From contig NZ_JAAXYO010000013.1 of assembly GCF_018854015.1 (NCBI RefSeq), positions 1 to 10,787 on the forward strand: a DNA stretch of 10,787 bases. The letters run 5' to 3'. The notes under the pieces are model-generated. The model made no database searches, was not told where the DNA came from, and saw only the letters and a list, made by a program, of their open reading frames with translations. This DNA comes from Igneacidithiobacillus copahuensis (lineage in GTDB: Bacteria; Pseudomonadota; Gammaproteobacteria; Acidithiobacillales; Acidithiobacillaceae). Positions 7,505 to 10,787 of the stretch are shown piece by piece; positions within the stretch are counted from its first letter, which is position 1; each line of letters begins with the position of its first letter. The position numbers and the translations under genes were made by a program.

Positions 7505-8700
7505 TTAATAGAATCTCTCGCTGCGCCTGGAGATACCGTCTAGGCCAAAATTATGCAACCTTGAATTCAGGGTCGAAGCGTTTTCCGAATTTGAGCACGC
7601 CGAAGGCCTGGTGTAGGAGCTTGCGCATGGCCGCTTCCCAGCCCAATGGCCCGACTGGCGGATCAAGGGATTGAGCCCAGCATAGGCCACCACCTGCTTA
7701 ACCGAATGGAAGCGATCCAATGGACTGAGATAGGCCGGCAAAGTAGCGGCGGTTTTCTCTCCAATGCCAGGAATGCTGGAGAGCAGATTTTGCTGCTTTT
7801 TGAGATCTGGATGGTTATCGATGTGGCTCTCAATTTGGGCACGGATTATCTGGATTTTCGTTTCCAGGAAATCCAGTTGGTCCTTGACGGATTGCCGCGC
7901 CAGACCTTCAGCGGATTCCTGGCGGTTCCTCTCCATTCTCTGTAGTGTCAGAAGATCATCCATGCGCTGTACAAAGGCTTGAAGGTCGACGATCTCGTCG
8001 GCTGGCGGTACCCAGGCTGCGTGACGATGCATCCTGCAATAAGGGGCAATGAGCCGAGAATCGGCCTTGTCCGTCTTGACCCGGGCTAGCTCGGTTTTGC
8101 TGAAGGCATGGATCTGTGCAGGGTTGACCACGCTGATCAGGATCCGCTGCTGTACCAAGAAACGCGCCAAATTACGGCCGTAGGCGCCGGTGGCTTCCGT
8201 GCACAAGTGGGCTTCGAGAGCGCCGTACTGGCGTAACCAATCGCGGAATTTCTGAGGACCAACAGGATCATTGGGAAAGACCTTACTGCGATACTTTCCT
8301 TCCAAACTCAGAAGAGCTAAGTCAATCCTGGCCTTGGCCACATCGATGCCGACAAAAAGGTTGGGTTGTTTCATACCAAACTCCTTCCAAAAACAACGTG
8401 ACGATCAGCGGACTATGCCGCTTCATTCTTAGTTGTGCAGGCTCACACCACAAGGCTGGCCTAGGATCCCGTCCGAACATACTGGCAAAGGTAAGGCAAG
8501 GGATTAATTTCCAGGGCAAGACAAGTCCTTAGAGCGACAAGAGTCTATCTTGCCTCGCGCCGGGGATCAGCCGAAGGGTACCAGTCCACACGGACCGATT
8601 CCAATACATAAGACGAGGAGTGTACCGTCCGCGCCCATCATCTAATCGCCAGCGCAAGGCTGATCGCGTAAGGACGTGCGAAATACATACTGAGCACGGC
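7505..8700 (-). mobile_element. IS110-family insertion sequence, internally deleted
   Basis: The block contains one IS110-type transposase gene with a short non-coding segment after the stop (below 7551) and a long one before the start (8375 to about 8700). That asymmetry is the IS110-group arrangement, in which the long left end encodes the guide (bridge) RNA; the IS1111 group has it on the other side. IS110 elements lack long terminal inverted repeats, so the ends cannot be fixed by eye; both limits are approximate. It separates the permease from the second receptor gene. Confidence 0.55.
7551..8374 (-). pseudogene. IS110-family transposase lacking its catalytic-serine segment
   Basis: Start ATG 8374 is preceded by a strong GGAAGGAG six bases upstream. 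The N-terminal RuvC-like DEDD domain is intact: Asp11 in FVGIDVAKARIDL, Glu60 in TEATGAYGRNLA, Asp102 and Asp105 in KTDKADSRLIA. A middle coiled region and the helix-hairpin-helix LSSIPGIGEKTAATLPAYL follow, then VAYAGLNPLIRQSGHW. In intact relatives the next ~60 residues carry SKxGxxxLR with the catalytic serine. Here they are missing: the DNA jumps at about 7635-7645 straight to the normal C-terminal tail (AAMRKLLHQAFGVLKFG, ending EFKVA and TAA at 7553-7551), which is in another frame. The frame in use reads on through unrelated residues to a stop at 7505-7507, giving 289 aa instead of roughly 340. The protein should be unable to transpose DNA. The family is certain; the deletion rests on recalled family sequences. 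Confidence 0.82.
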
Positions 8701-8771
8701 GATTCTCCTTGTCCATTAACGTCCACCATCACTTAAGCAGGTTCATTATCGGTTCTTTAGCGTGGTTAGAT
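8375..8771 (-). ncRNA. Non-coding IS110 left end, candidate bridge RNA; receptor 3' flank
   Basis: No credible gene lies in this 397-base stretch. The part next to the transposase is GC-rich and holds inverted repeats: GGCAAGA (8515-8521) with TCTTGCC (8548-8554), a perfect 7-bp pair enclosing 26 bases, and GTCC (8584-8587) with GGAC (8592-8595) around a 4-base loop. In the IS110 group this position encodes the bridge RNA, whose internal loops pair with target and donor DNA. That assignment is by position and structure only. The AT-rich end near 8740-8771 is ordinary 3' flank of the receptor gene. No intrinsic terminator for the receptor was seen. Confidence 0.4.
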
Positions 8772-10715
8772 TCAGTAAAATCTACCAGATATACCGACTT
8801 CAATAAAACGAGGCATGCCAGGGTAGGCGGAGTTATACTGATTTCCAACAGCGGTAAATCTGTATTGCTTGTACACCTGCGCTGTATGGACGTAATAATG
8901 GTTATCAAACAGGTTATCTATCGAAAGCGTTGCCTTGATATACCGTACATGTGGTACTTCAATAGGCAACTTATAGCTCGCATTTAGATTTACTAAGAAA
9001 TATGGAGAAACCTTTACCGATTCAGTAGGCACTGTGGCGTCTTGCAATACCAGTTCTGGCTCGGTAGGCGGTAGATCATATGTTGTTGGTTGTGACCCTG
9101 TGTAAGATCCATATATTTGCAAGAAAAGTCTATGTGTTTTAAAGTTGACGCCAAGATTCGCCAACCAATTAGGGACGGCTGCAAGTGGATCTCCGGCAAA
9201 TACGTAGCCATATTGCCCCTCAAACGGAGTATCACTGGCTGAAAACGAGTTCATATATTTTGCATCAGTGTAGGAACCAGACGCAAATAGAGACCACCTA
9301 TGAGTTAAAATATACTTTCCGGAGATCTCAATACCTTTCATTTGTTCTTCACCAATATTTGAATACAAAGAAAAATTTGTTAAATAGTCAGTGTAGAATG
9401 AAAACATTCCGTGCATATTTTGCAAAAACCCATCAACGTTAAGATAAAGCCTTTTACTCACATATCTCGCACCTGCTTCATAGGCATTAACTGTTTCCGG
9501 ACCGGGCGCCACTGTTGTGCTTCCGGAGGAACCTAAAACATAATCCTGCACAGGGGCAAAACGGGCTCCCTTACCATAACTAGCGTAGGCGATTATATGT
9601 TTTGTGACATCGTATGAAAGACCAAAATAAGGGAGAATATCTTTACTATAATTGCTCAGAGTGTAAGGGTGTGGTGGGGTTCCGTAAATATTGTATGGTA
9701 CGTAGTTTGTTGTATTTACTCCTGTTATTGTTACTCCAGGCTCTATATGTAGGGAATTGTTAAATAGAGATAGTTTATCCTGAATAAATCCGCTGAATAC
9801 AGTCCGTCTTGCTATGTTGCCGTAAGTCAAGGCATTATATCCTGCTTCCTCAGGCATATTGAGAGTTCCATAAGCGTAGGTAGCATTATTATTACCTGTC
9901 GATTCGTTTGCAATTAACCCACCAATAGTTATCGTATTGAGTGGAAGGAATATGTTGATCTTTGGCACAAAACCTATAGTTCTGGTGTGATTGACTTGCA
10001 GCTCGGCTGCCTCTCCAGCATGGTAGCTACCAAAGCTCTGGACAGGGTTATAAGTAAAATTATTATTATTCCCATATTCCTGACCAATGGGTCCGTACGC
10101 AAAGTACGGCGAGTTGAAGTTAACCTGATACGGATACGTTTCATTGATGTATTGGGGATCTGTATATCCTTCAAATCTATTATCCTTATGTATATAAAAC
10201 ACCTTCCCAGAAAGTACTATATATCTATTTAAATAGGTTTGGTCTCCGAGAATCGCAGTAAGAAATCTATTGTTTTGATGGTTGCTAGCCTCCGTTAACG
10301 GATAATTATAGAAAATACCGTATTTATCAAGCTGCGGAATCGGAGTTGTCTCTGTTAGCATGTAGCCTGATCCGCGGTTGTAAATAATCGTGGCAAAAAC
10401 CTTTGATAAGCCATAGTCGTATGGTTTTATCGCGCTGAATAAAAAATCTGTATACTTTGCGGGGGTATGTTGAATATATCCATCTGTAGTTGTTCTGCTA
10501 AGTCTGGCAAGTATTTTTAGCCCTCCCGTATCAGGTATCGATCCGGTATTTACCTGAAATCCATAGGTGTCTGTAGAAAATGAACCGATTTTTGAAAATA
10601 AGTCTACGTAGAATTTTTTTGTTGGCTGTTTTGTTTTGTACGATACGGTACCTCCAACCGTAGCGAACCCACCTCTGTCAGGGGGAGCTACACCCGGATA
10701 GACGTGAATCCCTTC
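8772..10715 (-). pseudogene. TonB-dependent receptor, truncated in plug domain
   Basis: This is a paralogue of the receptor at 1-2172, on the opposite strand. Homology runs from EGIHVYPGVAPPDRGG in the plug to the final EVGISGRFY, so the whole barrel is present: GPETVNAYEAGARY, VDGFLQNMHGMF, GEEQMKGIEISGKY, YVFAGDPLAAVPNW and LSIDNLFDNHYY all have counterparts in the first copy. It keeps the canonical C-terminal aromatic residue. The ATG at 10361 is internal; the frame continues upstream past it with receptor sequence for 118 codons. At about 10715 homology stops abruptly where IEG is expected, and a TGA follows in frame at 10742-10740. Signal peptide, TonB box and the first part of the plug are missing, so no functional receptor can be made. 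Similarity to the first copy is moderate, roughly 50-60% by eye in the last third, so these are diverged paralogues and not a recent duplication. Confidence 0.85.
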
Positions 10716-10787
10716 AGGGCACTTCGAATAACAAAAATTTCACGACTTGAGAATGGAATATTCCCCTTTCCTCGCCACTTTCAGGCG
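10716..10787 (-). mobile_element. Foreign sequence at receptor breakpoint, probable IS end
   Basis: These bases have no counterpart in the first receptor gene and replace its expected 5' part. Read on the plus strand they begin GGGCACTTCGAATAACAA, the style of an insertion-sequence terminal repeat. On the minus strand an open frame enters from the window edge (RLKVARKGEYSILKS) and stops at TGA 10742-10740, about 25 bases before the junction, as expected for a transposase gene ending near an IS terminus. The family was not recognised and only 15 codons are visible. Confidence 0.4.

Noticed and set aside
8322..8519. 65-codon minus-strand frame overlapping the IS110 transposase start
   Set aside because: It overlaps the well-supported transposase N-terminus in another frame and shows no family resemblance.
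8529..8732. 67-codon minus-strand frame in the IS110 left end
   Set aside because: Composition is that of random GC-rich sequence, it crosses the inverted repeats, and the position is normally non-coding in IS110 elements.
8772..10361. Second receptor as an intact gene starting at ATG 10361
   Set aside because: The same frame continues upstream with clear receptor plug/barrel sequence to about 10715, so that ATG is internal and the gene is 5'-truncated.
1..10787. CRISPR array, tRNA or rRNA genes
   Set aside because: No regularly spaced repeats, tRNA cloverleaf-like sequence or rRNA signature was seen on either strand.

Overview
The window is a patchwork from a Gram-negative bacterium. The outer-membrane TonB-dependent receptors show this directly. 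The mix of receptor type, a GC-rich core and IS5, IS66 and IS110 family elements would fit an Acidithiobacillus-like acidophile, but that assignment is an inference from general resemblance and no marker gene is present. Two base compositions alternate. The two receptor genes and the permease are AT-rich with many AT-ending codons. The oxidoreductase/dipeptidase pair and the transposase genes are clearly GC-rich.

Layout, left to right: (1) 1-2172 (+), a TonB-dependent receptor whose 5' end lies outside the window. (2) About 2190-3490, an IS5-family element whose transposase carries an apparent one-base frameshift near its N-terminus. (3) 3525-4778 and 4771-5562 (+), a DadA-type FAD-dependent D-amino acid dehydrogenase overlapping by 8 nt with a VanX/DdpX-type D-Ala-D-Ala dipeptidase that has its metal and catalytic residues. 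(4) 5563-5715, the last ~50 codons of an IS66-family TnpC, followed by a good intrinsic terminator. (5) 5853-7268 (-), a 12-TM APC-family amino acid permease, convergent to the operon. (6) About 7505-8700 (-), an IS110-family element whose transposase has lost an internal piece including the expected catalytic-serine region. Its upstream non-coding end contains inverted repeats and could encode a bridge RNA. (7) 8772-10715 (-), a second TonB-dependent receptor, paralogous to the first, inverted relative to it and cut off in its plug domain. The last ~70 bases of the window are unrelated sequence that resembles the end of another insertion element.

Functionally, the intact core is dipeptidase plus dehydrogenase: D-Ala-D-Ala -> 2 D-Ala -> pyruvate + ammonia. 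With an amino acid permease and outer-membrane receptors next to it, the locus could be a scavenging set for peptidoglycan-derived D-amino acids. The enzyme coupling is well supported by gene overlap and motifs. The link to the permease and receptors rests only on proximity in a region rearranged by IS elements.
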